A stretch of 64,000 bases of DNA from Rhodopseudomonas palustris HaA2 (GTDB lineage: Bacteria > Pseudomonadota > Alphaproteobacteria > Rhizobiales > Xanthobacteraceae), in the NCBI RefSeq assembly GCF_000013365.1, contig NC_007778.1, positions 3,658,001-3,722,000 of the forward strand, in the 5' to 3' direction. The notes beneath the pieces were generated by a model, which saw only the letters and a program-made list of their open reading frames with translations, had not been told where the DNA came from and made no database searches. The position numbers and the translations under genes were made by a program. Positions 1 through 9,107 of this stretch are shown here, piece after piece; position 1 is the stretch's first letter, and the number at the start of each line of letters is the position of its first letter.

Positions 1-1278
1 CTCGGCGTCGACATCAAATGCGTCGTCACCAACGTCACGCTGATGGGCGCCTATCGCGGCGCCGGCCGGCCCGAGGCGAACTACTTCCTGGAGCGGCTGA
101 TCGATCGCGCCGCCGACGAGATCGGCATCGACCGCCTCGCCTTGCGCAAGCGCAACTTCATCAAGCCGCAGCAATTGCCGTTCACCGCCTGCTCGGGCGT
201 CACCTATGACAGCGGCGATTTCGGCGGCGTGTTCGCGCAGGCGCTGGAGCTGTCGGACCATGCCGGCTTCGCCCAACGCAAGAAGGAGAGCCGCAAGCGC
301 GGCAAACTGCGCGGCATCGCGGTCGGCTCCTATCTCGAAGTCACCGCCCCGCCGAGCGCCGAACTCGGCAAGATCGTGTTCGAGGAAGACGGCACAATTC
401 GGCTGATCACCGGCACGCTCGACTACGGCCAGGGCCACGCCACGCCGTTCGCGCAGGTGCTGAGTACGTATCTCGGCGTGCCGTTCGACCGCATCCGGCT
501 CGAACAGGGCGACAGCGACGTCGTCCACACCGGCAACGGCACCGGCGGCTCGCGCTCGATCACCGCCAGCGGCATGGCGATCGTCGAGGCGTCGCAGCAA
601 GTGATCGCCAAGGGCAAGGCCGCGGCGTCGCATCTCTTGGAGACCGCGGAGGCCGACATCGAATTCGCCGATGGTCGCTTCACCGTGGCGGGCACCGATC
701 GCAGCATCGGCATCATGGAGCTGGCGCAGCGGCTGCGCGAGGCGAAACTCCCCGACGGCGTGCCGGCGTCGCTCGACGTCGATCACACCGTCAAGGCGGT
801 CCCCTCCGCCTTCCCCAATGGCTGCCACGTCGCCGAGGTCGAGATCGATCCCGACACCGGCGTCACCCGCGTGGTGCGCTACACCGCGGTCAATGATTTC
901 GGCGTCGTGGTCAATCCGATGATCGTCGCAGGCCAGTTGCACGGCGGCGTCGCGCAAGGCATCGGCCAGGCGCTGATGGAGAAGATGTCCTATGACGGCG
1001 ACGGCCAGCCGATCACCGGCTCGCTGCAGGACTACGCGCTGCCGCGCGCCGAGGACATTCCGCCGATGGCGGTCGGCGATCACCCCGTGCCTGCGCCCGG
1101 CAATCCGCTCGGCACCAAGGGCTGCGGCGAAGCCGGCTGCGCCGGCTCGCTGGCGAGCGTCGTCAATGCCGTGCTCGACGCGCTGAAAGACCACGGCGTC
1201 AAATCCCTCGACATGCCGCTGACCTCGGAGAAGGTCTGGCGCGCGATCCGGGAGGCGAAGGAGACGGCGGCGGCGTGA
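1..1278 (+). CDS. Molybdopterin-binding large subunit, xanthine/CO dehydrogenase family (5' end outside window)
   Basis: The frame is open from base 1 and ends at a TGA, so about 425 C-terminal residues are visible of a protein that is usually 750-800 residues. The motif AYRGAGR (fragment residues 17-23) is the signature of form II CoxL-like proteins; true CO dehydrogenases of form I have AYRCSFR instead. [10 protein letters not shown] (371-380) carries the conserved glutamate (E377) that acts as base at the molybdenum centre in this family. The enzyme would hydroxylate an unknown aldehyde, purine or aromatic substrate with small FAD and 2Fe-2S subunits encoded elsewhere. Family placement is firm; the substrate cannot be told from this fragment. 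Confidence 0.9.
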   Translation, partial: LGVDIKCVVTNVTLMGAYRGAGRPEANYFLERLIDRAADEIGIDRLALRKRNFIKPQQLPFTACSGVTYDSGDFGGVFAQALELSDHAGFAQRKKESRKRGKLRGIAVGSYLEVTAPPSAELGKIVFEEDGTIRLITGTLDYGQGHATPFAQVLSTYLGVPFDRIRLEQGDSDVVHTGNGTGGSRSITASGMAIVEASQQVIAKGKAAASHLLETAEADIEFADGRFTVAGTDRSIGIMELAQRLREAKLPDGVPASLDVDHTVKAVPSAFPNGCHVAEVEIDPDTGVTRVVRYTAVNDFGVVVNPMIVAGQLHGGVAQGIGQALMEKMSYDGDGQPITGSLQDYALPRAEDIPPMAVGDHPVPAPGNPLGTKGCGEAGCAGSLASVVNAVLDALKDHGVKSLDMPLTSEKVWRAIREAKETAAA

Positions 1279-1332
1279 GGCACGAAACATCAGCCGCGCT
1301 GATGAAGCGTAGCGCCGGCAACCAGCAAAGCC

Positions 1333-1433
1333 GTCATGCGCGGGCTTGACCCGCGCATCCATCGCGCGCGCAGCGCGCCAACAACGACTCTTTGCGAAGA
1401 AGATGGATCGCCGGGTCGAGCCCGGCGATGACG
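1333..1433. repeat. Intergenic palindromic repeat (REP-like)
   Basis: A GTCATGCGCGGGCTTGACCC arm at the left is answered by GGGTCGAGCCCGGCGATGAC at the right, so the two ends form an imperfect inverted repeat. Related GTCAT...ATGAC units recur many times in this window, always between genes. It fills most of the gap between the molybdenum hydroxylase and the convergent LivK-type gene. Confidence 0.7.
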
Positions 1434-1478
1434 TTTGTTGGTTGCGGGGTCGTCGACTCACGGCACCCGCAGATGCGC

Positions 1479-2696
1479 TTACTCCGCCTTCACCAGCGGG
1501 CAGCCGCCGTCCTTCAGCGGACGGAACGCCTGATCGCCGGGGACTTCGGCCAGCATCTTGTAATAGTCCCACGGCGCCTTGGATTCTTCCGGCTTCTTGA
1601 CCTCGAACAGGAACATCGAGTGCACCATGCGGCCGTCCTCGCGCAGGAAGCCGTTGTCGGTGAAGGCGTCGCGCACCGGCGTCTCGCGCATCTTCGCCAG
1701 CACCGTCTTGGTGTCCTTGGAATTCGCCGCCTTCACCGCCTTGAGATAATGCAGCGTCGCGCTGTAGGTCGCGGCCTGGTTCATCGTCGGCATCCGCTTC
1801 ATCCTGTCGTGGAACTTCTTGCCGAATTCGCGGGTTCGGTCGTTGAGGTCCCAGTAATACGCCTCGGTGATGATCAGCCCGTTCGCCATCTTCAGCCCGA
1901 GGCTGTGGATGTCGGAGATGAACATCACGATGCCGGCGAGCTTCTGGCCGCCGGCGACGATGCCGAATTCCGCCGCCTGCTTGATGGTGTTAATGGTGTC
2001 GCCGCCGCCATTGGCCATGCCGATGATCTTGGCCTTGGACGACTGCGCCTGCAGCAGGAACGACGAGAAGTCGGCGTTGTTCAACGGGTGCCGCGTGCTG
2101 CCGAGCACCTTGCCGCCGGCCGCCTTGACCACCTCGCCGGTGTCGCGCTCGACCGAATGGCCGAACAGATAGTCCGCGGTGATGAAGAACCAGGTGTCGC
2201 CGCCGTTCTTGACGATCGCCGAGCCCACGGTGTGTGCGTTGGAGTAAGTGTCGTAGGTCCAGTGCGCGGTGTAGGGCGAGCACGACTTGCCGGTGATGTC
2301 CGACGACGCCGCGTCGGTGACGATCATGATCTTCTCGAACCGCTTCGACATTTCCATCGCGGCGAGCGCGGTGGCCGAGGTCGGCAAATCGACGATCATG
2401 TCGACGCCTTCGTTCTCGTACCATTTGCGCGCCAACGACGCGGCGATGTCGGGCTTGTTCTGGACGTCGGCCGAGATGAACTCGATCGGCTTGCCGAACA
2501 TCGTGCCGCCCATCTCCTCGATCGCCATCTTGGCGGCCTCGACATTGCCGGGGCCGCCGATGTCGGAATACACCGACTGGAAATCCCCGAGCAGACCGAT
2601 CTTCAGCGGGCTCTGTTGCTGCGCGAACGCAGAGGCGCCGAGCAGCAGCGGCGTAGCCAGCGTCATCGCCGCCGCCGCACGTTGAATGAAGTGCAT
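1479..2696 (-). CDS. LivK-type branched-chain amino acid ABC transporter substrate-binding protein
   Basis: A periplasmic binding protein of about 405 residues. The N-terminus is a signal peptide (charged start, hydrophobic AAAAMTLATPLLLGASAFA, likely cleavage after AFA), followed by the PLKIGLLGDF opening strand typical of type 1 periplasmic binding folds of the Leu/Ile/Val family. The start at 2696 is chosen because GGAGG lies a few bases upstream; an in-frame ATG 33 bases further out lacks this. No permease or ATPase genes of the same transporter are adjacent, so it is an orphan binding protein. In this group of bacteria such proteins often bind aromatic acids or other carboxylates rather than amino acids; the ligand here is unknown. 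Confidence 0.85.
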   Translation of the reverse strand: MHFIQRAAAAMTLATPLLLGASAFAQQQSPLKIGLLGDFQSVYSDIGGPGNVEAAKMAIEEMGGTMFGKPIEFISADVQNKPDIAASLARKWYENEGVDMIVDLPTSATALAAMEMSKRFEKIMIVTDAASSDITGKSCSPYTAHWTYDTYSNAHTVGSAIVKNGGDTWFFITADYLFGHSVERDTGEVVKAAGGKVLGSTRHPLNNADFSSFLLQAQSSKAKIIGMANGGGDTINTIKQAAEFGIVAGGQKLAGIVMFISDIHSLGLKMANGLIITEAYYWDLNDRTREFGKKFHDRMKRMPTMNQAATYSATLHYLKAVKAANSKDTKTVLAKMRETPVRDAFTDNGFLREDGRMVHSMFLFEVKKPEESKAPWDYYKMLAEVPGDQAFRPLKDGGCPLVKAE

Positions 2697-2886
2697 GTTT
2701 CCTCCGGAAGAGTTTTTTGATTTGTTCATTCGGCCTTGTCGCCGGCCCCGCGCATCTGTGGTGTGTGCCCGCCCTCCTGTCTGTACGAGAGTTTCTGATG
2801 CTCATTCTCGCAGCCCTCGCGCGAGACGCGCGGGGTCAGAACGTCGCAGCTTCGGCTATTTGCATCCGCGCGGCGGAATTTGCGCG

Positions 2887-3687
2887 CTAAGCGGCCGCCT
2901 GCTGCCGCGGTGCGAAAATCGCCACGTGATGGCAATGCGCGACGGGCGTCGTGCCGCCCGCGACGATCAGTGCGTCGAATTCGGCGAAGCGATGGCCCTT
3001 TTTGTCGTAATTCGCCGTCACCTTGCTACGCGCGGTGAGGACGTCGTCGCCGCGCGCGGCTGCGAGTAGTTGCATCCGCGAGCCGACATGGATCCACGGG
3101 CCGAGCTCGACATTGTCGACCAGCACGCGATTCATGATCCGCTGCAGCGTGCCGGGATGCACCAGATCGTTCGCGAGATAGATCGGATCGGTCTCGCGAA
3201 TCTCGTCGAGATAGGCGCGCAGCTTTTCGCCGCCCCAGCTCACCGGGGCGGTTCCGAGCCACGCCCCTTCCGGGAACGACGCGGCACCCACCGGCGGCCG
3301 GTCGGCGACGACTCGCGTGTCGGGATAGGCGCCGAGATCGACCGCCGGGGCCCGCGCCGGCAGCGACGCCGAGCCGGTCGCGCACAATTCGCCCCGGCTC
3401 TCCACGCTCAGCGAGATGTCGTCGCCTTGCGCCTCGCCCGTCACGGTCGCGGTCTCGCCGTCATAGACCGGCTTGACGAACCGCGCCTCGATCAGCCCGC
3501 GTTCCAGGAACACCCGCCCCCAGCGCGCCGCCGGCAGATGCATCATGTAGGCCATCACCTCGACGCCGGGCACCAGCCCGCCGGAGAAGCCGAATTGCCG
3601 CGCGACGGCGTCGTCGTGCATCTTGTTTTCAGATTGCTTGGCGGTGTTGAAGGCGCGGACGCGCCAGGGCGCGAGCGGTGCGGCCAT
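2887..3687 (-). CDS. Hotdog-fold (MaoC/thioesterase-like) protein of unknown role
   Basis: This 266-residue protein looks like a double-hotdog acyl-CoA hydratase or thioesterase relative: a FSGGLVPGVEVMAYM stretch sits near residues 33-47 and a second half ends in an ARSKVTANYDKKGHRFAEFD strand pattern. I do not see a clear MaoC catalytic Asp/His signature. GGGAGA upstream supports the ATG at 3687. It is transcribed leftward, upstream of the LivK-type gene with a gap of about 190 bases. The acyl-CoA role is inferred from fold resemblance only; it could be a hotdog protein with another ligand. Confidence 0.55.
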   Translation of the reverse strand: MAAPLAPWRVRAFNTAKQSENKMHDDAVARQFGFSGGLVPGVEVMAYMMHLPAARWGRVFLERGLIEARFVKPVYDGETATVTGEAQGDDISLSVESRGELCATGSASLPARAPAVDLGAYPDTRVVADRPPVGAASFPEGAWLGTAPVSWGGEKLRAYLDEIRETDPIYLANDLVHPGTLQRIMNRVLVDNVELGPWIHVGSRMQLLAAARGDDVLTARSKVTANYDKKGHRFAEFDALIVAGGTTPVAHCHHVAIFAPRQQAAA

Positions 3688-3791
3688 GGTTTCTCCCGGT
3701 TTGTTCGATCTTGTTGGCGATCGTGTCCGGCGATGCTACGCCAGCGCCGCAGCGGCCGTAAAGCGCCGCGCCAGCCCCCGATCGAGAGCGA

Positions 3792-4286
3792 ATGACCGAA
3801 GCCGCGCCCACCCGCATCTATGTCGACGCCGACGCCTGCCCGGTGAAGGACGAGATCTACCGGGTTGCCGAGCGCCACGGCCTGCCGGTCAGCGTGGTCG
3901 CGGGCAGTTTCATCCGCGTGCCGACGCATCCCTTGATCGAGCGGATCGCGGCGGGTTCCGGCATGGATGCCGCCGACGACTGGATTGCGGAACGCGTCCA
4001 GCCCGGCGATATCGTGGTCACCGCCGACGTTCCGCTGGCGAGCCGCTGCGTCAAGGCCGGCGCCGAGGTGTTGGCGCCGAACGGCAAGCCATTCTCCGAA
4101 GAATCGATCGGCATGACGCTGGCGGTGCGCAATCTGATGACCGATCTGCGCTCGTCGGGCGAAATCACCGGCGGCCCGCGCGGCTTCACCCCGCGCGACC
4201 GCTCGGCGTTTCTCGCCGCGCTCGACACCACGATCCGCCGGATCGCCCGCCGCCGCCCCTCGCCGCCGGCGCAACCACAGACTTGA
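3792..4286 (+). CDS. UPF0178 / YaiI-YqxD family protein
   Basis: A 164-residue protein with the family hallmark [18 protein letters not shown] near the N-terminus (residues 13-30), an internal [21 protein letters not shown] block and the [10 protein letters not shown] segment. This family (DUF188) has a PIN-like fold and no settled biochemical function. It ends 10 bases before uup and both read rightward, so the two are probably co-transcribed. Identification is confident because the N-terminal block is highly conserved. Confidence 0.92.
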   Translation: MTEAAPTRIYVDADACPVKDEIYRVAERHGLPVSVVAGSFIRVPTHPLIERIAAGSGMDAADDWIAERVQPGDIVVTADVPLASRCVKAGAEVLAPNGKPFSEESIGMTLAVRNLMTDLRSSGEITGGPRGFTPRDRSAFLAALDTTIRRIARRRPSPPAQPQT

Positions 4287-4296
4287 TGGACCACCA

Positions 4297-6108
4297 ATGG
4301 CCCCGCCGCTGATCCAACTCAAAGACATCGCGCTGACCTTCGGCGGCGCGCCGCTGTTCGACGGCGTCGAACTCAGCGTCTCGGCGGGCGATCGGCTGTG
4401 CCTGATCGGCCGCAACGGCTCCGGCAAATCGACGCTGTTGAAGATCGTCGCCGGCCTGATCGAGCCCGACCGCGGCAGCCGCTTCGTGCAGCCCGGCTCG
4501 ACCATCCGCTATCTGCCGCAGGAGCCGGATTTCGACGGCTACAAGACCACGCTGGCCTATGTCGAGGCCGGCCTGGCGCCCGGCGACGCGCACTATCAGG
4601 CCGCGTATCTGCTGGAGCAGCTCGGCCTGCATGGCGACGAGGACCCGGCGCATCTCTCCGGCGGCGAAGCGCGCCGCGCCGCGCTGGCGCGGATGCTGGC
4701 GCCCGATCCGGATATTTTGCTGATCGACGAGCCGACCAACCATCTCGATCTCACCACGATCGAATGGCTGGAGAGCGATCTGGCGCAGCGCAGGGGCGCG
4801 ATCGTGATGATCAGCCACGACCGCCGCTTCCTCGCCAATCTGTCGCGCGCCACCGCCTGGCTCGATCGCGGCGTGATCCGTCAGATCGACCGCGGCTTCT
4901 CGCAGTTCGAATCCTGGCGCGACGATGTGCTCGCCGAAGAGGAGCGCGATCAGCACAAGATCGATCGCAAGATCGTCGCCGAAGAGCACTGGCTGCGCTA
5001 CGGCGTCTCCGGCCGCCGCAAGCGCAACGTCAAGCGCCTCGCCGGCCTGCACGAGCTGCGCGCCTCGCGGCGCGACTATCGCGGCCCGACCGGCAGCGCC
5101 AATCTCGCCGCCGCCGAGGCCGACAAGTCCGGCAAGCTGGTGATCGAAGCGAAGAATATCGCCAAGGCGTGGGGCGATCGCCCGATCGTCGAGAACTTCT
5201 CGATCCGCGTCAATCGCGGCGACCGTATCGGCATCGTCGGCCCGAACGGCGCCGGCAAGACCACGCTGATCAGCATCCTGACCGGCGCGTTGCCGCCGGA
5301 TTCGGGCAGCATCCGGCTCGGCACCAATCTCGAAATCGCGACGCTCGATCAGCACCGCGACAGCCTCGACGCCAAGACCTCGCTCGCCGAGGCGCTGACC
5401 GGCGGCCGCGGCGATCAGGTGATGGTCGGCGGCAAGCCGCGCCACGTCATCGGCTATATGAAGGACTTCCTGTTCAAGCAGGAGCAGGCCCGCACCCCGC
5501 TGGAAGCGCTGTCGGGCGGCGAGCGCGGCCGGCTGATGCTGGCGCGCGCGCTGGCGAAGCCGTCGAACCTGCTGGTGCTCGACGAGCCGACCAACGATCT
5601 CGACCTCGAGACGCTGGACGTGCTCGAGGAAATGCTCGGCGACTATGACGGCACCGTCATCCTGATCAGTCACGACCGCGACTTCCTCGACCGCGTCGTG
5701 ACGTCGGTGATCGCACCGGAAGGCGACGGTCGCTGGACCGAGTATGCCGGCGGTTACTCCGACATGCTGAGCCAGCGCGGCGCCGACCTCAGCCGCGCCC
5801 CGGCGAAAGCCGCCAGCGAGGCCGGCGCGCCGAAGTCCGCGGCGCCGGCCGCCGCGCCCGCGCCGAAGCGCAAGATGACCTTCAACGACAAGCACGCGCT
5901 GGAAACACTGCCGAAGACCATCGCCAAGCTCGAAGCCGAGATCGCCGCGCTGCAGCAGCAGCTCGACGACCCGCAACTCTACGCCCGCGACCGCGCCAAA
6001 TTCGACAAGCTTTCGGCCGCACTCGCCAAGGCCCATGACGAGCATCAGGCCGCCGAGCACCGCTGGCTCGAACTCGAAATGCTGCGGGAAGAGATCGAAA
6101 GCGCGTGA
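4297..6108 (+). CDS. uup: ABC-F family ATPase Uup
   Basis: A 603-residue protein with two ATP-binding cassettes and no membrane segments, as in ABC-F proteins that act on ribosomes and, for Uup, affect DNA transactions such as precise transposon excision. Cassette 1 has Walker A GRNGSGKST, signature LSGGEARRAALARML and Walker B ILLIDEPTNHLDL; cassette 2 has GPNGAGKTT, LSGGERGRLMLARAL and LLVLDEPTNDLDL. A charged linker lies between them. An Ala/Pro-rich hinge (about residues 500-525) leads to a C-terminal coiled coil, the Uup-type DNA-binding tail. The coiled coil favours Uup over other ABC-F members. Confidence 0.9.
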   Translation: MAPPLIQLKDIALTFGGAPLFDGVELSVSAGDRLCLIGRNGSGKSTLLKIVAGLIEPDRGSRFVQPGSTIRYLPQEPDFDGYKTTLAYVEAGLAPGDAHYQAAYLLEQLGLHGDEDPAHLSGGEARRAALARMLAPDPDILLIDEPTNHLDLTTIEWLESDLAQRRGAIVMISHDRRFLANLSRATAWLDRGVIRQIDRGFSQFESWRDDVLAEEERDQHKIDRKIVAEEHWLRYGVSGRRKRNVKRLAGLHELRASRRDYRGPTGSANLAAAEADKSGKLVIEAKNIAKAWGDRPIVENFSIRVNRGDRIGIVGPNGAGKTTLISILTGALPPDSGSIRLGTNLEIATLDQHRDSLDAKTSLAEALTGGRGDQVMVGGKPRHVIGYMKDFLFKQEQARTPLEALSGGERGRLMLARALAKPSNLLVLDEPTNDLDLETLDVLEEMLGDYDGTVILISHDRDFLDRVVTSVIAPEGDGRWTEYAGGYSDMLSQRGADLSRAPAKAASEAGAPKSAAPAAAPAPKRKMTFNDKHALETLPKTIAKLEAEIAALQQQLDDPQLYARDRAKFDKLSAALAKAHDEHQAAEHRWLELEMLREEIESA

Positions 6109-6176
6109 GGCGCTACGCTATTCTACTCGGCAAGCTACCCTCGCCGCCCAAGCACGGCGTTGCACCACACTCAGCC

Positions 6177-6304
6177 GTCATGGCCGGGCTCGCCCCGGCC
6201 ATCCACGCCAACGGGCACGGCCGTGCTTGTGTCCGTGGATGCCCGGGCCTTCGCCGCGCCGAAGCGGCTTCGGCCGCGCAGGCGGGTCAAGCCCGGGCAT
6301 GACG
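6177..6304. repeat. Intergenic palindromic repeat (REP-like)
   Basis: The left arm GTCATGGCCGGGCTCGCCC and the right arm GGTCAAGCCCGGGCATGAC form an imperfect inverted repeat, with a smaller CACGGCCGTG dyad inside. It occupies the 240-base gap between uup and the next gene, in which I see nothing else. Confidence 0.7.
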
Positions 6305-6349
6305 TGGTACTAAGTTGCCAAGCAGTATACAACAAGCTGGAGCCCGCCC

Positions 6350-7432
6350 ATGACCACCCCGCTCGCCGCCAAAATCGCCCGCGACATCGGCACGCCCGCT
6401 TTGGTGATCGACATGGACCGGGTCGAGCGCAACATCGCGCGGGTGCAGGGACTGTGCGACGCGGCCGGCGTCGCCAACCGGCCGCATATCAAGACCCACA
6501 AATCGCCGCTACTGGCGCAGATGCAGATCAAAGCCGGCGCCCGCGGCATCACCTGCCAGAAGCTCGGCGAAGCCGAAGTGATGGCCGAGGCCGGCATCGA
6601 CGACATCCTGATCAGCTACAATCTCATCGGCGAGGAGAAGATGGCACGACTCGGCGCGCTGCACGAACGCGCGCAGATGATCGTCGCCGCCGACAACGAG
6701 GTGGTGATCGCCGGCCTCCCCGCCGCTGCGGCGCGCGCCGGCCGCCCGCTCGGCGTCGTGGTCGAATGCGACACCGGCCGGCAGCGCGCCGGCGTCGAGA
6801 CGCCGGCGGAAGCGATCGCGCTCGCCCGCACGATCGCGGCCTCCGACGGGCTCGTGTTCAAGGGCTTGATGCTGTACCCGACCGAGGACGGCTGGCCGCA
6901 GGCGCAGCGCTTCTTCGACGAGGCGCTGGCCGGCATCCGCGCGCATGGCCTCGACGCGGAAATCGTCTCGACCGGCGGCTCGCCGAATTTGAAGAACCTC
7001 GGCCAGCTCGCAGGCGCCACCGAGCATCGTCCCGGCACCTACATCTACAACGACCGCATGCAGGTCGAAGCCGGCGTCGCATCATGGGACGATTGCGCGC
7101 TGACGATCTATTCCACCGTGGTCAGCCGCGCTGCACCCGAGCGCGGCATCCTCGACGCCGGCTCGAAGACGCTGACCTCCGACCCCGGCGGCGGCCTCGA
7201 CGGTTTCGGCCTCATTCTCGATCATCCCGAAGCCCGCATCGCCCGCTTCGCCGAGGAGCACGGCTTCCTCGATCTCTCCCGCAGCAACTCCCGCCCGGCC
7301 ATCGGCGACGTCGTGCGGATCGTACCCAACCACGTCTGCGTCGTCGTCAACATGGTCGACGAGGTGGTGATGGTCCGCGGCGACGAGATCGTCGGGATGC
7401 TGCCGGTCGCGGCACGCGGGAAGCTGAAGTAA
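6350..7432 (+). CDS. D-threonine aldolase-like PLP enzyme (alanine racemase N-terminal fold)
   Basis: A 360-residue fold-type III PLP enzyme of the DSD1 / D-threonine aldolase group. The cofactor lysine lies in RPHIKTHKSP (residues 44-53). The C-terminal domain ends with PNHVCVVVNM, whose His-x-Cys pair binds a divalent metal in D-serine dehydratases and D-threonine aldolases. The likely reaction is retro-aldol cleavage of a D-beta-hydroxy amino acid to glycine plus an aldehyde, or dehydration of D-serine; the sequence alone does not decide which. The gene stands between two palindromic repeats and seems to be monocistronic. Confidence 0.85.
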   Translation: MTTPLAAKIARDIGTPALVIDMDRVERNIARVQGLCDAAGVANRPHIKTHKSPLLAQMQIKAGARGITCQKLGEAEVMAEAGIDDILISYNLIGEEKMARLGALHERAQMIVAADNEVVIAGLPAAAARAGRPLGVVVECDTGRQRAGVETPAEAIALARTIAASDGLVFKGLMLYPTEDGWPQAQRFFDEALAGIRAHGLDAEIVSTGGSPNLKNLGQLAGATEHRPGTYIYNDRMQVEAGVASWDDCALTIYSTVVSRAAPERGILDAGSKTLTSDPGGGLDGFGLILDHPEARIARFAEEHGFLDLSRSNSRPAIGDVVRIVPNHVCVVVNMVDEVVMVRGDEIVGMLPVAARGKLK

Positions 7433-7446
7433 CAACGTCCATGTTC

Positions 7447-7545
7447 GTCATTCCGGGGCGCTCGCACAGCGAGCGAACCCGGAATCCCGAGGTTCAGGGC
7501 ACAACCGAGATTCCGGGTTCGCGCTACGCGCGCCCCGGAATGACG
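7447..7545. repeat. Intergenic palindromic repeat, GTCATTCCGGGGCG family
   Basis: Opens with GTCATTCCGGGGCGCTCGCA and closes with GCGCGCCCCGGAATGAC, with internal CCCGGAATCCCGAG / GAGATTCCGGG arms, giving a nested inverted repeat. Near-identical copies lie at 8997-9094 and 12240-12386. Confidence 0.8.
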
Positions 7546-7570
7546 AACTTGAATGTGAGTGCGTGAAGCC

Positions 7571-7612
7571 GTCACCCTGAGGTGCGAGCGCAGCGAGCCT
7601 CGAAGGGCGACG
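7571..7612. repeat. Short palindromic repeat, CACCCTGAGG family
   Basis: A GTCACCCTGAGGTGCGAGCG arm is followed by CGCAGCGAGCCTCGAAGGGC. The same family appears, inverted and degenerate, inside the groES-groEL gap (39288-39422). Confidence 0.7.
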
Positions 7613-7640
7613 GCGCGGCACGGCCTCGATCGCCGTGCGC

Positions 7641-8873
7641 CTATCGCCCCAGCCACGCCAGCGCGCCCTGACCCGCCGCCGCGCCCGTCGCAAAGCACGC
7701 GGTCAGCAGATAGCCGCCAGTCGGCGCTTCCCAATCCAGCATCTCGCCGGCCGCGAACACGCCGGGCAGCTTGCGCAGCATGTAGTTGTCGTCGATGGCA
7801 TCGAACGCGATGCCGCCCGCGGTGGAGATCGCCCGCGCGATCGGCGCGATGCCGGTGAGTCGCACCGGCACGGCGTTGATCAGCGCGGCGAGGTCGCCCG
7901 GCGACAGCGACGCCAGCGACAGGCCAAGCGCCCGCGCCGCTTCCTGCAGCAGCCCGATGGCGGCCGGCGCCAGTCCCGCGGCCTTGCGCAAGTAAGTCGA
8001 CAGCGATTGCTTGCCCTTCGGCTTGCCCAGCCGCGCCGCCAGTTCATCGGCGGACAGATCGGGCCGCAGCGCGATCGTCAGCGTCGCCGCGCCGTCCGCG
8101 AGGATGGCGTCGCGCAAGCCGGCCGACAGCGCATACACACCGCCGCCTTCGAGGCCGCCTTTGGTGACGATCGCCTCGCCGCGCAGGCTGTGTTCGCCGA
8201 ACGACAGCGCGATGTTCTTCAACGGCGCGCCTTGATACTTGGCGACGAACAGCTCCGACCAGTCGACCAGGAAGCCGCAATTCGCCGGCTTCAACGGCGC
8301 GATCGCGACGCCCTTCGCGGCGAGCCGATCGACCCAGCCGCCGTCGGAACCGAGCTTCGGCCAGCTCGCGCCGCCGAGCGCCAGCACCGTGGCGCGCGCT
8401 TCAACGGGACGCACGCCGCCGAACGTGTCGAACAACAGCCGTCCGTCGTCGTCCCAGCCGCTCCAGCGATGCCGCAATTTCAAGTCCACGCCCGCCCCGT
8501 CCAGCCGGCGCAGCCAGGCGCGCAGCAGTGGCGAAGCTTTCATCGCCACCGGAAACACCCGGCCGCTCGAGCCCACGAAGGTCGGCTCCCCCAATTCCTC
8601 CGCCCAGGCGCGCAGCGCATCGGGCGCGAACGCCTCGATCGCCGGCGTCAGCCGCGCCTGCGCGGCGCCATAGCGCGCGAGGAAATCAGGCAGCGGCTCG
8701 CTGTGGGTGAGATTGAGCCCGCCGCGCCCGGCGAGCAGGAATTTTCGCGCGCCCGAACTCATGCCGTCGAACACGACGACGCGCGCCCCCGCCTGCGCCA
8801 ATTGCTCGGCCGCCATCAGCCCGGCCGGGCCCGCGCCGATCACGGCGGCGTCGATATCGAGAATGTCAGCCAC
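7641..8873 (-). CDS. FAD-dependent flavoprotein, HI0933/BaiN-like (TIGR03862 type)
   Basis: A 410-residue flavoprotein with an N-terminal dinucleotide-binding motif, AAVIGAGPAGLMAAEQLAQ (residues about 9-27), and the family block FLLAGRGGLNLTHSEP (about 46-61). A conserved C-terminal GGIAFDAIDDNYMLRKLPGVF segment is followed by GEMLDWEAPTGGYLL, where FAD is contacted again. The family is widespread and its substrate is mostly unknown; some members reduce bile acid intermediates. It is bounded by palindromic repeats on both sides, so probably transcribed alone. Confidence 0.85.
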   Translation of the reverse strand: MADILDIDAAVIGAGPAGLMAAEQLAQAGARVVVFDGMSSGARKFLLAGRGGLNLTHSEPLPDFLARYGAAQARLTPAIEAFAPDALRAWAEELGEPTFVGSSGRVFPVAMKASPLLRAWLRRLDGAGVDLKLRHRWSGWDDDGRLLFDTFGGVRPVEARATVLALGGASWPKLGSDGGWVDRLAAKGVAIAPLKPANCGFLVDWSELFVAKYQGAPLKNIALSFGEHSLRGEAIVTKGGLEGGGVYALSAGLRDAILADGAATLTIALRPDLSADELAARLGKPKGKQSLSTYLRKAAGLAPAAIGLLQEAARALGLSLASLSPGDLAALINAVPVRLTGIAPIARAISTAGGIAFDAIDDNYMLRKLPGVFAAGEMLDWEAPTGGYLLTACFATGAAAGQGALAWLGR

Positions 8874-8930
8874 GGCTGCCTGCGCTGCAAATCATCCGGC
8901 CCTTATACACGAACCGGCACGCGGGCAGAG

Positions 8931-9094
8931 ATTCCGGGTTCACGCCTTCGGCGCGCCCCGGAATGACTCGTCGAGAGACGATCGCTTCCCCTCTCCGTCA
9001 TTCCGGGGCGCTCGCGCAGCGAGCGAACCCGGAATCCCGAGATGTTCTGCAACCGGAGATTCCGGGTTCGCGCTGCGCGCGCCCCGGAATGACG
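8931..9094. repeat. Tandem pair of palindromic repeats, GTCATTCCGGGGCG family
   Basis: A half unit (8931-8967, ATTCCGGGTTCACG through CCCCGGAATGAC) is followed after about 30 bases by a full unit (8997-9094) nearly identical to 7447-7545. The element ends 13 bases before the stop codon of the next leftward gene. Confidence 0.8.
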
Positions 9095-9107
9095 ACAGAG
9101 GTCGGCC

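Noticed and set aside
1392..2720. 442-codon open frame opposite the LivK-type gene
   Set aside because: His/Arg/Asp-rich composition and exact overlap with a well recognised gene on the other strand; an antisense shadow of GC-rich codons.
4186..6060. 624-codon frame antisense to uup
   Set aside because: Covers the whole ABC-F gene in the opposite direction and has the low-complexity look of a mirrored frame; no family resemblance.
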